The position numbers and the translations under genes were made by a program. The notes beneath the pieces are model-generated. The model saw nothing but the letters and a program-made list of their open reading frames with translations. It ran no database searches and was not told the DNA's origin. This document shows positions 18,395-30,865 of a stretch of 64,000 nt of DNA, piece by piece. The stretch lies in contig CAVZCV010000020.1 in assembly GCA_963773875.1 (NCBI GenBank), forward strand, positions 310,001 to 374,000, given 5' to 3'. The DNA comes from CAVTYH01 sp963773875. Lineage in GTDB: Bacteria > Planctomycetota > Planctomycetia > Pirellulales > JADZDJ01. The stretch's first letter is position 1, and each line of letters starts with the position of its first letter.

Positions 18395-19258
18395 TTAACG
18401 CGGCTTGTTGGGCGATTCGTCGGCCAACGGAGCCATGAATTGCTCCACTGGCAGTGCATACTGCGGCGCCCAGCCCAACGGCAGCGTAATGCCGGTGATC
18501 CAACGGGCATCGTCGGAAGCAAGAAAGGCGACGGCACCGGAAACATCGTGTGGCAGGCCAACACCTAAAGGATGAATGGCTTCCAGCTGGGCATGAACTT
18601 GCGGCGTGAGATGATCGAGATGCTTGAGCGTCATCGGCGTGGCGACCAGCGCCGGAGCGATGGCCACGACGCGAATTTTGCGTGGAGCAAATTCCCAAGC
18701 CAGCGATTGCGTAAGCCCAATTAAACCCGCTTTCGCAGCGCTGTAGATCGAAAAACTAGGGCACCCGCCCAGCGCCAATGCCGAGGCAACGTTCACAATC
18801 ACGCCGCCCGGCGACGGCAAATGCGGCAGGACAGCACGAGTCATGCGAATGGCGCCGTGCAGATTGATATCGAGCAAACTTTGCCACTCGTCGTCGGCAA
18901 AGTGCTCGAAGCGTTTTGCGTATTCAATGCCGGCGTTATTGATGAGCGCATCGATTCGGCCAAATTGGGCGACGCATTGGTCGACCGCACTGGTAACTTG
19001 ATCCGACTTGGTGATATCGCAATGAACCCAGCTCGCAGCACTCGAGAGTCGTTTCAAGCGCTTAAGCAGCCGCTTCGGCTCGTGCAGCGAGAGCATTGCC
19101 ACGGCCGCGCCCTCCTCGGCCAATCGTTCGGCAATTGCGCCGCCGATGCCGCGATCGCTGGCGCCGGTCACGAGCACGACTTTGCCCGCAAAGCGGCGCA
19201 GCGGGTCCGCCGATTCCGCTTGCGGCTCAGTCGGTTTACTTGGAATATCGATGGACAT
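18395..19258 (-). CDS. Short-chain dehydrogenase/reductase
   Basis: A classical SDR of about 287 aa using NAD(P)H. Motifs in order: TGASDRGIGGAIAERL (cofactor loop), HCDITKSDQV, NNAG at INNAGIEYA, the catalytic Ser in NVASALALGG, and YSAAK (catalytic Tyr and Lys). The start may be ATG 19270 or 19258; MSIDIPSKPTEP at 19258 precedes a non-conserved tail before the fold. FabG-like enzymes have this size, but no fatty-acid genes are close, so the substrate is unknown. The gene is followed immediately by the converging membrane-transferase gene. Confidence 0.87.
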   Translation of the reverse strand: MSIDIPSKPTEPQAESADPLRRFAGKVVLVTGASDRGIGGAIAERLAEEGAAVAMLSLHEPKRLLKRLKRLSSAASWVHCDITKSDQVTSAVDQCVAQFGRIDALINNAGIEYAKRFEHFADDEWQSLLDINLHGAIRMTRAVLPHLPSPGGVIVNVASALALGGCPSFSIYSAAKAGLIGLTQSLAWEFAPRKIRVVAIAPALVATPMTLKHLDHLTPQVHAQLEAIHPLGVGLPHDVSGAVAFLASDDARWITGITLPLGWAPQYALPVEQFMAPLADESPNKPR

Positions 19259-19405
19259 GCCTGTGTGCATCAGATGAACAAGGTCTCGCTATCATACCCG
19301 ATTCGCCGCGGTTATCACGGTGCTTGCCGCCCGTCGCTCGCAGGCTTTGACGCGTCGCCGAAGTTGGGCGGCCGCACAATTGACAATCCTGTTACAAACG
19401 AACTG

Positions 19406-19435
19406 TTGCAGTCTAAATCTGGCGACCCCTATAAT
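19406..19435 (+). promoter_or_regulatory. Likely promoter of the di-heme oxidoreductase gene
   Basis: A perfect TATAAT (19430-19435) follows a weak TTGCAG (19406-19411) after 18 nt. Transcription would start near 19442, giving a leader of about 57 nt. Confidence 0.5.
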
Positions 19436-19498
19436 GGCGGGCGCAAGGGCATCATGCCGTCTTGCTGCTTTTCGCTCCTCTATTTGAAGAGGCTCATT

Positions 19499-21379
19499 AT
19501 GAGCGCGTCATCGATCATGAAGTACGTGGCGGCGTCTTTAGCGGCAGCATTGATCGTTGTAGTCGTGACACAAGCGGCGGAGCGGTCTACTGCATCCAAC
19601 GGCAAGAACGGCTTTTGTTTCGACCACGACCTCGGCAGCGGACGGCAAAGAGTTGTTTACCCGAGAGTGGCTGCCAAACGACCCCCGCGCGCATGGTGGC
19701 GATGGTTTGGGTCCGGTGTTCAATGAAAGCTCCTGCATCTCGTGCCACAACGAAGGCGGCTCCGGCGGCGGTGGCGTGAAGAATGTCGATATCATCACGG
19801 CATTCGCCAATACAGTGCCAGCGCAAGGACAACAGGCAAACATCGATGTACAGCCGCGAGCAGAAACTTTGCCCGGCGCAATTCTGAATGTCGTGGTACG
19901 CAGTGTCACCAGTTCAGGCACCGCAACCAATGCCCGCAGCCACAGCCGACTGCGCCAGCAGCAGAGCCCGCGACGCCGGAGACGAATGCCAATTCGCCGG
20001 CAGCGCCCGCTGGAAATGTCGCCAACCGGGTCGAAACGAAAGAACAACTTGCCAAGCGTCAACGCGAAGAGTTGGGAAAGATACATCCGGGCTTTGCAAC
20101 GGCGCGCAGTGTCGTTTTGCATCGATTCTCGACCGACGATAAATATGAACCGTGGCGTATGTCGATGCTCGGCATGGGGCAGCAAGCAATGTTCAATAAC
20201 GTTGCAAATGCACCTTCTTTTACCGCTGACCAACCTGCTACGCCACAGCAACCCGCTGCGGCCAACGATTTCCATATCAGCGTCGTCAATGAATCGGGTC
20301 AGGCCGAACAACAGATTCAGCAGCAGCGAACGTCGGCTCAGGTTGCCCACGCCCAGGGCTTGCAAGGTCAGATCGGCAATTTTGCGTTCGTGCACTCACA
20401 ACGCAATGCGACCGCCCTGTTTGGTGTCGGCCTAATCGACAAGATTCCGGACAGTGTGCTGATCGACCAAGCGAAAGCGCTGCACAAAGATTTTCCTGAG
20501 ATCAAAGGCCGTGTGGCAAAGCTAAAGGACGGCAAAATTGGCCGCTTTGGCTGGAAGGCACAAAAGCCGAATCTCTATGAGTTCGCAATGACCGCGTGTG
20601 CGATTGAATTGGGACTCGATGTGCCCGAGCATCCGCAAGCCGGCCTGCCGATGAACGTCAGCTACAAGCCGAAAGCACATGATATGGATCAAGGCGAGTG
20701 CGATGCATTGGTCGATTATCTCCGTAAGCTGCCAGCGCCTGCACGCGTTCAATCGGCAAGCAAAGAAGAAAGCGATTTCGTTGCAGCCGGTGCGAAGCAA
20801 TTCGCCGCCGTCGGTTGTGCGGAGTGCCATGTTGCAAAGCTTGGCGAAGTGGCGGGCATCTACAGCGATTTGCTATTGCACGACATGGGTCCGGAATTGG
20901 GCGACGCGGGTTCCTATGGTTCCTTCGCGCCGGATTCGCCCGAAGATGATGATGCGAAAGAGCCAATTCCCAGCTTGATGGCACAGCAGGTCCAAGAGCC
21001 TATTACGAATTTGACGCAGCTTGCCAATGTGAGTGCGACCGTGGCGGCGGCACGAAATCCGGCGAAAGTCGATCGCGAGAAGACGATCGGCGCGCTCAGA
21101 CAAGAATGGCGAACACCGCCATTGTGGGGCGTGCGCGATTCAGCGCCGTATCTGCACGACGGACGTGCCAGCACTTTGGAAGAGGCCATTGCGTTCCATG
21201 GCGGCGAAGGCGCCAATTCAGCGAAGAGCTTTTTCACCCTCAAGCCAGAGCAGCGCATGCAAGTTCTGGCATTCTTGAAATCGATGACCGCTCCTGAGCA
21301 GCGTGAAGCCGCCGAGCGTGCGACCGTTCAATTGGACAGGAAGTCGGCTGTCGCAGGCCTCGCGATTGATCGGCAATAG
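19499..21379 (+). CDS. Di-heme oxidoreductase of the DHOR (DUF1111) family, frameshifted
   Basis: An exported c-type cytochrome of about 625 aa. It begins with a signal/anchor (MKYVAASLAAALIVVVVTQA) and has two heme-binding motifs, SCISCHNE and GCAECHVA. Family signatures include HGGDGLGPVFNE, FGVGLIDKIPDS, GRFGWKAQKPNL and TPPLWGVRDSAPYLHDGRA with EEAIAFHGGEG. Frame shifts lie near 19610-19619 (a TTTT run) and 19918-19940. Between the first heme and GLIDKIPDS is an inserted low-complexity stretch rich in Pro, Ala and Gln. GAAGAGG precedes ATG 19499. The electron partner is not encoded nearby. Confidence 0.85.
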
Positions 21380-21380
21380 C

Positions 21381-21416
21381 AAAAAACTGACAGCACGGGA
21401 AAACCCATGCTGCCAG
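21381..21416 (-). terminator. Terminator of the DUF4142 gene
   Basis: On the minus strand a 13-bp stem with two mismatches (CTGGCAGCATGGG, loop TTTT, CCCGTGCTGTCAG) is followed by six U residues (A6 at 21381-21386). It serves the reverse-strand gene and begins just after the stop of the convergent DHOR gene. Confidence 0.75.
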
Positions 21417-21464
21417 TTGGGTGTGGCTTACATCGTTCGTCCAGCACTTGAACGGCCGACGCGC

Positions 21465-22337
21465 TTAACGGTTGCTGCTGGTTTTGCTGACGCTCGCGCT
21501 ATCGGGCATCAATTGTTTAAGGTGCTGTAAATGTTGCTCGGCCGTTCTTTTCTGTTCGCTAAGCACTTGTTGCAACTCGGGCGAAGCGTGGCGCTCGAAC
21601 GCGGTGAGGGCGGCGATCATTTGGATGTGTCCGCCCATTTGCTGACCGATGTAGGCGTGATCGAATTCTTCGCCGCGCTTTTCGCCGAGCTCCTTCTGGG
21701 TCAAGTCGAGACATTGCTGTTTGGCGTCGCGCTCGATGGCCAGCATTTGTTGACCGAGGTTCGCGTCACCCTGCGCGTTTTGACCGGCGGTAATTAGCTG
21801 ATTCTGCGACTGACCTTGGCGTTGTGGCTGATTTTGCTGTTGACCTTGCTCCTGCTCCGAGTTGGACGTCAATTCGAGCGAGGTGACTTCTGGTGAGAAT
21901 GGCTGAAGCTTGGAAATGGCCTTTGAATGTTGGTCAACCATTTGCTGGGCGAACTGCTTAACCTGCTCACTGCTGGCATGCTGTGCTGCGAAGCGACCTA
22001 GGGCAACTTCCTCTTCGTTGCCCAGAATCAGGCAAGCCGCGAGATGGCTGTCGATCACGCGCGAGGCGTTCACCGCGTTATCACCCCGATAATTTGCCGT
22101 CCGCTGACCGGGGATCTGTCGGTTGCCTTGTTGCAATTGAGCGCCCGGTTGACCGACACCCTGACCTTGGCCCTGTCCTTGCGCTTGAAGCGCTCCCTGG
22201 CCTTGCACTTCGCCCTGATCCTGTGCGGGCGATTGGGCCCGAGGCGCCGTGGGTGGATTTTGATTGCCTTGTTGTTGTTGAGCAAACACTTGGGTGGCGA
22301 TAAGTGCCACTGCGAGCAGGCTGCAAGCTTTCCACAT
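21465..22337 (-). CDS. Exported DUF4142 protein with Gln-rich regions
   Basis: A 290-aa protein with a signal peptide (MWKACSLLAVALIATQVFA). Residues 20-80 are almost entirely Gln, Gly, Pro and Ala. The DUF4142 ferritin-like helical domain follows: LGNEEEVALGRFAAQHASSEQVKQFAQQMVDQHSKA, then a second Gln-rich insert (about 160-185), then LDLTQKELGEKRGEEFDHAYIGQQMGGHIQMI. AGGAGAG lies upstream of the ATG. DUF4142 proteins are usually periplasmic and stress-linked, without an established reaction. The low-complexity inserts make the protein longer than typical members. Confidence 0.8.
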   Translation of the reverse strand: MWKACSLLAVALIATQVFAQQQQGNQNPPTAPRAQSPAQDQGEVQGQGALQAQGQGQGQGVGQPGAQLQQGNRQIPGQRTANYRGDNAVNASRVIDSHLAACLILGNEEEVALGRFAAQHASSEQVKQFAQQMVDQHSKAISKLQPFSPEVTSLELTSNSEQEQGQQQNQPQRQGQSQNQLITAGQNAQGDANLGQQMLAIERDAKQQCLDLTQKELGEKRGEEFDHAYIGQQMGGHIQMIAALTAFERHASPELQQVLSEQKRTAEQHLQHLKQLMPDSASVSKTSSNR

Positions 22338-22609
22338 AATTCCACTCTCCTAAAATGAGTCGTGTAGGAACAATCACGGGTGGAATGCAATCGCCTTGCA
22401 AAGGATATACCGGCGACGTGCGCGAGCAGAAACCAGCGACCGATTTCCGCAAACCCGCCGATGATTACGGTTTAGAGTGTACTATTCCATGCAACCGCCC
22501 CCAAGATGCACGCTTGCATGGGACAGAAACACGTCGTGATGGACGGTATTTGATAAGGCCTTGGGCAGAAATCGTTCAGGCGGGAAGCCATTTCTCGAAC
22601 ATGGCGCGG

Positions 22610-23662
22610 CTAAAACGACGCGTGCGACTTTTGCAAAGACAACCGAAAATTCTTCCGCTCTGCGACGACCGTGCGCAATTCGTCGCCGAATATCCGACTT
22701 AGTTTCACGGCGCCGTTTTGGTTGAGATGATCGCTGTTGTAGAAATCGCTGGCGGTGAAACGGGGATCGCGAGTGAAATCGAAATATCGAATGCCGTGCT
22801 TCGTTTGCAGAAGGACCACAGCGCTGCGAAATCGCGATTCACGATCTGGATCGAACCGCGAAAAGTAGGATGAATAAGCGGGCGTGGTCAACAATATAAC
22901 TTCGATGCCGCGCTTCTGCAGCGTATCAAACAGTTCGTCGAGAATCGCGAGATTTTGCGCGAGATTCTCTTCATGCATCAATCCGTGGTGAGCCTCCACG
23001 CGTGCGAGCCCGTCGCTAACGGCGAGGTCTGAATTCTCCGGCACGGGATTGGCGGCCCAACCATTGGAATGCACGAAGGCCGAAAGATCGGGTGGTTCTC
23101 CGAACAGCACCTGTTTGGATATCTCAGGACCATACAGCAAATAAAGGCTGAAGTTCCGTAGGTCGAATTCGCTGATCCAATGCCGATGCGGGATGCCGAA
23201 GCAGCGCCGATAGTAACACGATCGCCATGCTTCAGTTGTTCGCTCCATATCGTACTCAAGGGTAAAGTACGATAGGCCAACGACGACGCACTCCAGTTGC
23301 GGCATGCGATCGAGATATCGCGTTGCCAATTGGGCACCGTAATACAAGTCCTGGCTATACCCAGCCAAGTTAATGGCGGGCGTGCCCAGCTCATCGGGAT
23401 TCAAACCGTTGAGCATATGAGATGATCCAAGTATTAAGACGCGAGTGTCTTGGCAATCGGCGAGCCTAGCCTTTTTGACATTGTAAGGATTCGTGGCTTG
23501 CGAGAGCTTGAATTCGACAAGGGTGAACAGGATCAGTTGCAACGCGGCGAATGCGGTCAGCTTGATCGCGAAGCGCTTTATGTCACTTGTCTTTAAATTA
23601 AGGAATCTCTTCGGCTGTTCTGCCGGAACCGCAGCAAAAGTCGATTGAATAGGCTCTATCAT
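22610..23662 (-). CDS. SGNH-hydrolase-like partner of an MBOAT acyltransferase
   Basis: A 350-aa type II membrane protein: a cytosolic N-terminus, one transmembrane helix (about residues 30-52), then an SGNH/AlgX-like domain. The Ser block is ILGSSHMLNGLNP, and the C-terminal Asp-His pair is in SDFYNSDHLNQNGA. ATG 23662 follows the MBOAT stop by 9 bp, so the two are cotranscribed. Such pairs transfer acyl (often acetyl) groups across the membrane onto polysaccharides or envelope polymers, as AlgI with AlgJ/AlgX do. The polymer is unknown. Confidence 0.78.
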   Translation of the reverse strand: MIEPIQSTFAAVPAEQPKRFLNLKTSDIKRFAIKLTAFAALQLILFTLVEFKLSQATNPYNVKKARLADCQDTRVLILGSSHMLNGLNPDELGTPAINLAGYSQDLYYGAQLATRYLDRMPQLECVVVGLSYFTLEYDMERTTEAWRSCYYRRCFGIPHRHWISEFDLRNFSLYLLYGPEISKQVLFGEPPDLSAFVHSNGWAANPVPENSDLAVSDGLARVEAHHGLMHEENLAQNLAILDELFDTLQKRGIEVILLTTPAYSSYFSRFDPDRESRFRSAVVLLQTKHGIRYFDFTRDPRFTASDFYNSDHLNQNGAVKLSRIFGDELRTVVAERKNFRLSLQKSHASF

Positions 23663-23671
23663 GTCGGCAGC

Positions 23672-25149
23672 TCAGAACTGAAAGTAAATGAACTGCCGTG
23701 CCTCGACCTGACCCAAAAGCACGATCGCAATTACCGCCATTTGATAGGCTCCCCAGCGGATGACGAGCGGCCGGCTGGCAAACCAATCGGAGAATGTCGC
23801 GTGGCGTTGCAACATTTCAATCGCCACGAGACCGGCAATCAATGCCAAACAAAAGACGAGTTCGACACTCGAAGTGAACAATGGCGCAATGCCGGTGTCG
23901 AATCGCGAGATGCTGCCGCGCACTAACGAGCGGATGAGTCCCCAACTCCCATCGGCAAGCTTGCGACAGATAAGCCAACCTTGAGCGACATCAGTTGCCC
24001 GGAAGAAGACCCAGCCGATGGAAACGAGCGAAAACGTAGTGGCGATTTGCCACATCGCTTGCATTCGCGGCCATTTCGAAATGCGACTCCATCGCGCCAA
24101 TCGGTGTCGCAGGCCCTCGGTCGCGCGGCCGGCGATCAAATAAAAGCCGTGCAGCGTACCCCAAACCACGTACGTCCAATTTGCGCCGTGCCACAAACCG
24201 CTAAGCATGAATACGAAAAGAATATTTCTGCTCCATCGCACGGCGCCAACTCGGCTGCCACCCAGCGGCACATACACGTAATCGCGAAACCACGTGGAGA
24301 GCGAAATGTGCCACCGCCGCCAGAACTCACCGATTGAGCGGGCGAAATACGGCCGATCGAAATTCGTCATCAGTCGAAAGCCCATCACTTGCGAGCGCCG
24401 AGTGCGATATCGCAATAGCCGGAAAAATCGCAATAGATTTGAAACGCAAACAGCGTCACCGCCACCAGCGGCGCAAGGCCGTGATAACCGGACGGATGGC
24501 TGAAATAAACGCCGACGGGCAGCACCAACCGATCGGCAATCACGATTTTCTTAACGGCGCCCCAGAGCATTAGTCGTAGTCCGGCGGTGACACGCGGCTC
24601 GTCAAAATTATGCCGCTCGCGAAACTGGTGCAGCATGTTCTGCGGCCTTTCGATCGGACCAGCCACAAGCTGTGGATAGAACATTACATAAAGGGCATAG
24701 ATGCCGAAGTGCCGCTCTGCTGGCTGTGCGCCGCGATACACTTCGATCGTGTAACTCATCGCCTGAAATGTGTGGAACGATAAGCCCATGGGCAGCAGAA
24801 TATCGAGCGCGCCAACCGGATTGTGCAGCCCCAGCGAACTGGCCAGCCAGGTGACGTTCGCATTCACGAAGTTGAAGTATTTGAAAAACGCCAGAAAGCC
24901 GACGTTGCTTACGATGCTGACCCAAAGAATCGGTTGTTTGTGCTGCGGATGCCGTTCCATCAAAATGCCGGCCGAATAATCAACGAAAATAGTGACGCCG
25001 AGAATCAACAGATACATCGGCACGAAACAGGCGTAGAACCAACAGCTGGCCGCCAGCAAAAGCCTCCAACGCCAGGCGTGCGGAATCGCAAAGTACAACA
25101 GCGTGACCAGCGGAAAGAAGACGGCGAATTGCCAGGAGTTAAAGAGCAT
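23672..25149 (-). CDS. MBOAT-family O-acyltransferase (AlgI/DltB-like), frameshifted
   Basis: A polytopic protein of about 492 aa. Start ATG 25149 gives MLFNSWQFAVFFPLVTLLYF, the usual AlgI-like beginning. Conserved blocks are PMGLSFHTFQAMSYTIEVYRG, FYPQLVAGPIERP, QIYCDFSGYCDIALG, NFDRPYFARSIGEFWRRWHISLSTWFRDYVY and the catalytic His in LSGLWHGANWTYVVWG. A one-base shift near 24392-24396 breaks the frame inside the last-but-one block. It acts with the downstream SGNH protein in exporting acyl groups. Confidence 0.87.
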
Positions 25150-25364
25150 GCCTGTGGGCGGGCTGCGAGCGGCGCATGCAATGCACCGCGGGGGTGCGTA
25201 AATCGGGGGCGGCATGGTCGCAAGGTCGCCAATTCAGGTCAAGAGCGAGTCGAACCCTGCCCGCAAGCTATGAAGGCCGCACAGAGGACCACTGATTTTA
25301 ATTCGCAATGTCGCAGAGTATCATAAGACTCGATATTAAATAGACTTTTGCTTAGGAGCTGGCA

Positions 25365-28111
25365 ATGCGTTTCGCGATTCGCTTGACGATTTTATTGTCA
25401 TTCTCGCCGGTTTATTCTCCACGCTGCAGCTAGCGGCGCAGACTGAGGACGCCAAGAAGAACGCCAAAACGGATGGCGGCGCCGCAGCCGATCAAAGATG
25501 GTTCTCGCAAAAGCCGGAAGTTGTGGAAATGGAAGTTGTCGGCGCCGACAAGCCGGCGAAGGAGAATGCTGGCGAAAATGCGTTTCGTGTGCCGCGAGGC
25601 TTCATAGTCGAGCGATTGTTCACGGTGCCAAAAAATGAACTCGGTTCATGGGTTTCACTGTCCGTTGATAACAAGGGGCGAATTTTGGCCAGCGATCAGG
25701 AAACAAAGGGCCTGTGCCGAATTACACCGCCGCCAGTTGGCTCCGACGAAGAGACCAAGGTCGAGCATCTCGATGCCAAAATCAGCGCCGCCCAGGGAAT
25801 GCTGTATGCGTTCGACAGTCTGTACGTGTCCGTCAACAAATATGGCAGACCAGGAACGGGTTTGTATCGATTGCGTGATACGAAAGGCGACGATCAATTC
25901 GATGAAGTTGTCAAGCTCAACGAAATTCGCGGTCCAGTTGGCGAGCATGGTCCGCATGCGCTGCGGCTTTCGCCCGATGGGAAGTCGATCTTCATCGTCG
26001 CAGGCAATCACACCGATCTGCCATTCTCGCCTGGCGAGATGAAAGCACATCCGGAATACACTAGCCAACTGCCGGCCAATTGGGATGAAGATTTGCTGCT
26101 TCCGCGGTTATGGGATCCAAACGGTCATGCGCGAGGACGGATGGCGCCGGGGGGCTGGATTGCGGAAATCGATCCGGACGGCAAGAAGTGGAACATGTTC
26201 AGCGTTGGGTATCGCAACGCGTACGATTTCGATTTCAACGCCGATGGCGAACTGATCACTTACGATTCCGACATGGAATGGGACATGGGCATGCCGTGGT
26301 ACCGGGCCACGCGAATTGTGCATGCCACCGATGGCAGCGAGCTTGGCTGGCGGAGCGGCGCCGGCGTGTGGCCGTGGTATTACGTCGATAGTTTGCCGCC
26401 GGCGGCGGATGTCGGCCCGGGCTCGCCCGTCGGCGTAACGTTTGGTTATGGCACGAAGTTTCCCGCGAAGTATCAACGGGCTTTGTTCGCGTGCGATTGG
26501 ACGTTCGGCACCATTTATGCCATTCACGCTAGAGCCCGAAGGTTCTAGTTACAAAGCGATCAAGGAAGAGTTCGTCGCGCGAAATGCTTTGCCGCTGACG
26601 GACATTGTGGTCGGCAACGACGGAGCGCTGTATTTCACCGTTGGCGGCCGTGGATTGCCCTCGGAACTCTATCGAGTGACTTATGCCGGCGACGAATCAA
26701 CTGCGAAGGTCGATGCGCACGATCCGCGAAACGCCGACGCAGCGCCAATTGCGACACAAGATCGAGGCGTATCACGGCCACGCGGCGGCCGATCCGAAAG
26801 CGGCCGTCAATTTCGTGCTTCCGTATTTGGGAAACGCCGATCGATTCATTCGCTATGCTGCGCGTGTGGCGCTGGAATTCCAACCAATTGCACTCTGGCA
26901 AGACCGCGTGCTGGCGGCAAGCGATCCGGAAACGCTAATCACCGGCGCTGTGGCGATTGCCCATCAAGGCACCGCTGCGATCCAACCAAAGCTTTTGGCA
27001 GCACTCGACGCCGTTGCATTTGACAAACTCACTGAGTTGCAGCAACTCGAACTATTGCGAGCATACGGTCTGCGTTCATCCGCCTTGGTCAGCCCGACCA
27101 GGCATTGCGGACGGCAGTCGCCAAGAAATTTGATGCATTCTTTCCAGGCAAGAACGAATTGGTGAATCGCGAGTTGTGCAGTCTGCTTGTGTATCTGCAA
27201 TCGCCATCGATCGTCGCCAAGACGATGGCACTGATCAAACAGGAGACGCCGGCGGTAGCAAAGAGCGACGAAGAATTGATGCGCAGCGAGCTGATTGCAC
27301 GCAATCGGACATACGCCCGGCCCATTGCCGCGATGATGGAAAATCATCCCGATCAACAAAAAATTCATTACGCATATGCGTTGCGGAATGCCACCTCGGG
27401 CTGGACGCTGGACGATCGCAAGGCGTTTTTTGAATTCGTCCGCGGGGCAGGCGAATCCAAAGGCGGGCATAGCTTTGCGGGCTTCTTGCGCGATATCGAT
27501 CGCGAAGCGTTCGCCAATGCCACGGACTCTGAACGGCTGGCACTGGAAGCCACGGGTGCACGCAAACCATTCGCTGCGCCCACGCTTCCAAAGCCCAAGG
27601 GGCCGGAGCACGACTGGACGCTCGAAGAAGTTGTTCAGATGGCACAATCAGGACTGGTGAATCGCGATTTTAAGAACGGCGAAAAAATGTTTGCCGCGGC
27701 ACGCTGCGTCGTGTGCCATCGCTTCAACGGCGACGGCGGCGCAACCGGGCCAGACCTGACGCAACTAGCGGGTCGGTTTAACGTGAAAGATTTGACGGAA
27801 TCGATCATCGAGCCGAGCAAAGTCATCTCCGATCAGTACCGCGCGTCGATTGATCACAACGAGTACGGGCAAATCGTTCAGCAGGCCGGATTGTGAGCGA
27901 AAACCAGGACATGCTGCTGTTGGTGACCGACCCGGAAGATTCCACGAAGGTAGTCGAAATTCCTAAACAGGAAGTCGACGAACAAAAAGTGTCGCCAATT
28001 TCACTCATGCCGGTCGGCTTGCTAAAGCCGTTGAACGAGCATGAAGTTCTCGACCTGTTGGCGTATTTGCTCTCTCGCGGCGAGGCGAAGAATCCGATGT
28101 TTGCAAAATGA
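25365..28111 (+). CDS. Pirellula-type heme-binding dehydrogenase, multiple frameshifts
   Basis: A large exported protein (about 910 aa when repaired) of the planctomycete/verrucomicrobial family that joins a beta-propeller sugar-dehydrogenase-like domain to a cytochrome c. It begins MRFAIRLTILLSF after AGGAG. The propeller is seen in NELGSWVSLSVDNKGRILASDQ, GEHGPHALRLSPDGKSIFIVAGNH and SVGYRNAYDFDFNADGELITYDSDMEWD. A helical HEAT-like stretch follows (YLGNADRFIRYAARVALE), then the heme domain GEKMFAAARCVVCHRFNGDGGATGPDLT. Shifts fall near 25420, 26525, 26740, 27085 and 27890. Five breaks in one gene also leave room for it being a decaying gene. Confidence 0.78.
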
Positions 28112-28182
28112 CGGTGATTTAAGCCTTTGGTAGTGGCGTATAATTCGCAGTTGGGTTAATTCTTGGTCAGGCCGTCGGTTCT

Positions 28183-28645
28183 ATGCTTGCTTATGAGCAT
28201 TGCTGCGCCGAATCTATCGAACGTCCGTTGCCGACGCCCGAAGAGCGGCCGGGAAGTGATGTCGTCATATACGACGGCAACTGCCGCATTTGCACGGCGC
28301 AAGTAAGGAAGTTGCCGTGGTGGGATTGTCAGAAGCGGCTGTCGTATCTTTCGCTGCACGACCCGCAAGTGGCGTGAAAAATATCCCGACCTGACGCACG
28401 ACATGCTGATGGACCAAATGTACGTGGTCGATCAACAAGGTCGGCGATATGGCGGTGCGGCGGCCATTCGTTATCTTTCCCGTCGATTGCGCCGGCTGTG
28501 GTGGCTGGCACCGGTGCTGCACATTCCCGGCAGTTTGCCGCTGTGGCAATGGCTATATCAGCAAGTAGCCAAACGGCGATATCGCTTTGGCACGGTTCAC
28601 GAATGCGACGGTGACGCCTGCAGCATCCACTCAGGCAAACGCTGA
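28183..28645 (+). CDS. DCC-family (DUF393) thiol-disulfide-like protein, frameshifted
   Basis: The family motif DGNCRIC is in VVIYDGNCRICTAQVRKL, and the C-terminal half has YVVDQQGRRYGGAAAIRYLSRRL, both typical of short DCC proteins of about 150 aa. The frame changes near 28366-28370 (HDPQ then KWREKYPDLTHD). DCC proteins have a thioredoxin-like fold with a predicted redox-active Cys pair, though substrates are unknown. It lies just downstream of the heme-binding dehydrogenase on the same strand, with a 71-bp gap. Confidence 0.75.
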
Positions 28646-28794
28646 TTTCAATTTCGACACGCCGCTTGAACGCACGCTTTACCTCATTTTCACCTCGGCG
28701 ATGCGGCGACCTGCTGCCGACTCACAATTGCCGTGATCGGCCGGGCAGTTTATAACATCGGCGTTGAACGAAATAAAAATCGGGGGCGTATATT

Positions 28795-29347
28795 ATGGGA
28801 ACTTTCCGCTGTTTAATGATTGCCGCGACCTCAATTGCAGTCGGCTGCGCAAATTGGGCGACCGCCGCCGAACCCGTCGCGATCAATCCGGTCGGCAAGC
28901 CCAAAGGGTTTGGGGCTGGCAAACAAACCGAGTATGCCATTTGGTATGGCGATGGCACATGGCACATTCGCGCGACTACCGTCAAAGGCACAAAAGTGCG
29001 ATTCAGCGGCTCTGTCCTTGTTGAGGGTGGACAGTTTGTCGGCGGCGACTTCGATCAGCTCGAGAATACGAAGCGTCGCACCGCCAGTTCCGACTGGGCC
29101 GCCATCGATCGGTCGGCCAAGGAATTGCGATTCATCTTCGGCAACGCCGGTGGCCGCGATGGAGTCGATTTCCAGGTAAGCGAAACGGCACGTGCGGTTC
29201 GCTTCGCACCGCTACTGGGGTCCGACACCAGTCCACAAAACGTGCTGATCGGTCGCAGCGGTGCGCATCCGGCGACAGTGCCGTTTGAACTTCCGGCGCA
29301 TCCCGACGAAACTCCAGATCCGCCTGCCAAGAAAAAAAAGAAGGCCA

Positions 29348-29355
<8 letters not shown>
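28795..29355 (+). CDS. Exported protein of unknown function
   Basis: A 186-aa protein with a signal peptide (MGTFRCLMIAATSIAVGCANWATA). The middle part appears beta-rich (YAIWYGDGTWHIRATTVKGTKVRFSGSV), and the end is a Pro-rich segment followed by six Lys. I recognise no family. Its last 8 bases overlap the start of fumC, so the two are probably expressed together even though one is exported and the other cytosolic. Confidence 0.65.
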
Positions 29356-30771
<1,416 letters not shown>

Positions 30772-30865
30772 TTTGCATTGCCCATTTAGTCCATCCGTCC
30801 CGGTTGGACGTTTGCCAATTTCCAGATTCGAGAAGTTCAATCGCACTTTTACATGGAGGTCCCAC

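Noticed and set aside
25240..25320. Possible tRNA (GGGTTCGACTC on the minus strand)
   Set aside because: The T-loop-like string cannot form a 5-bp T stem, and no acceptor stem or anticodon arm fits.
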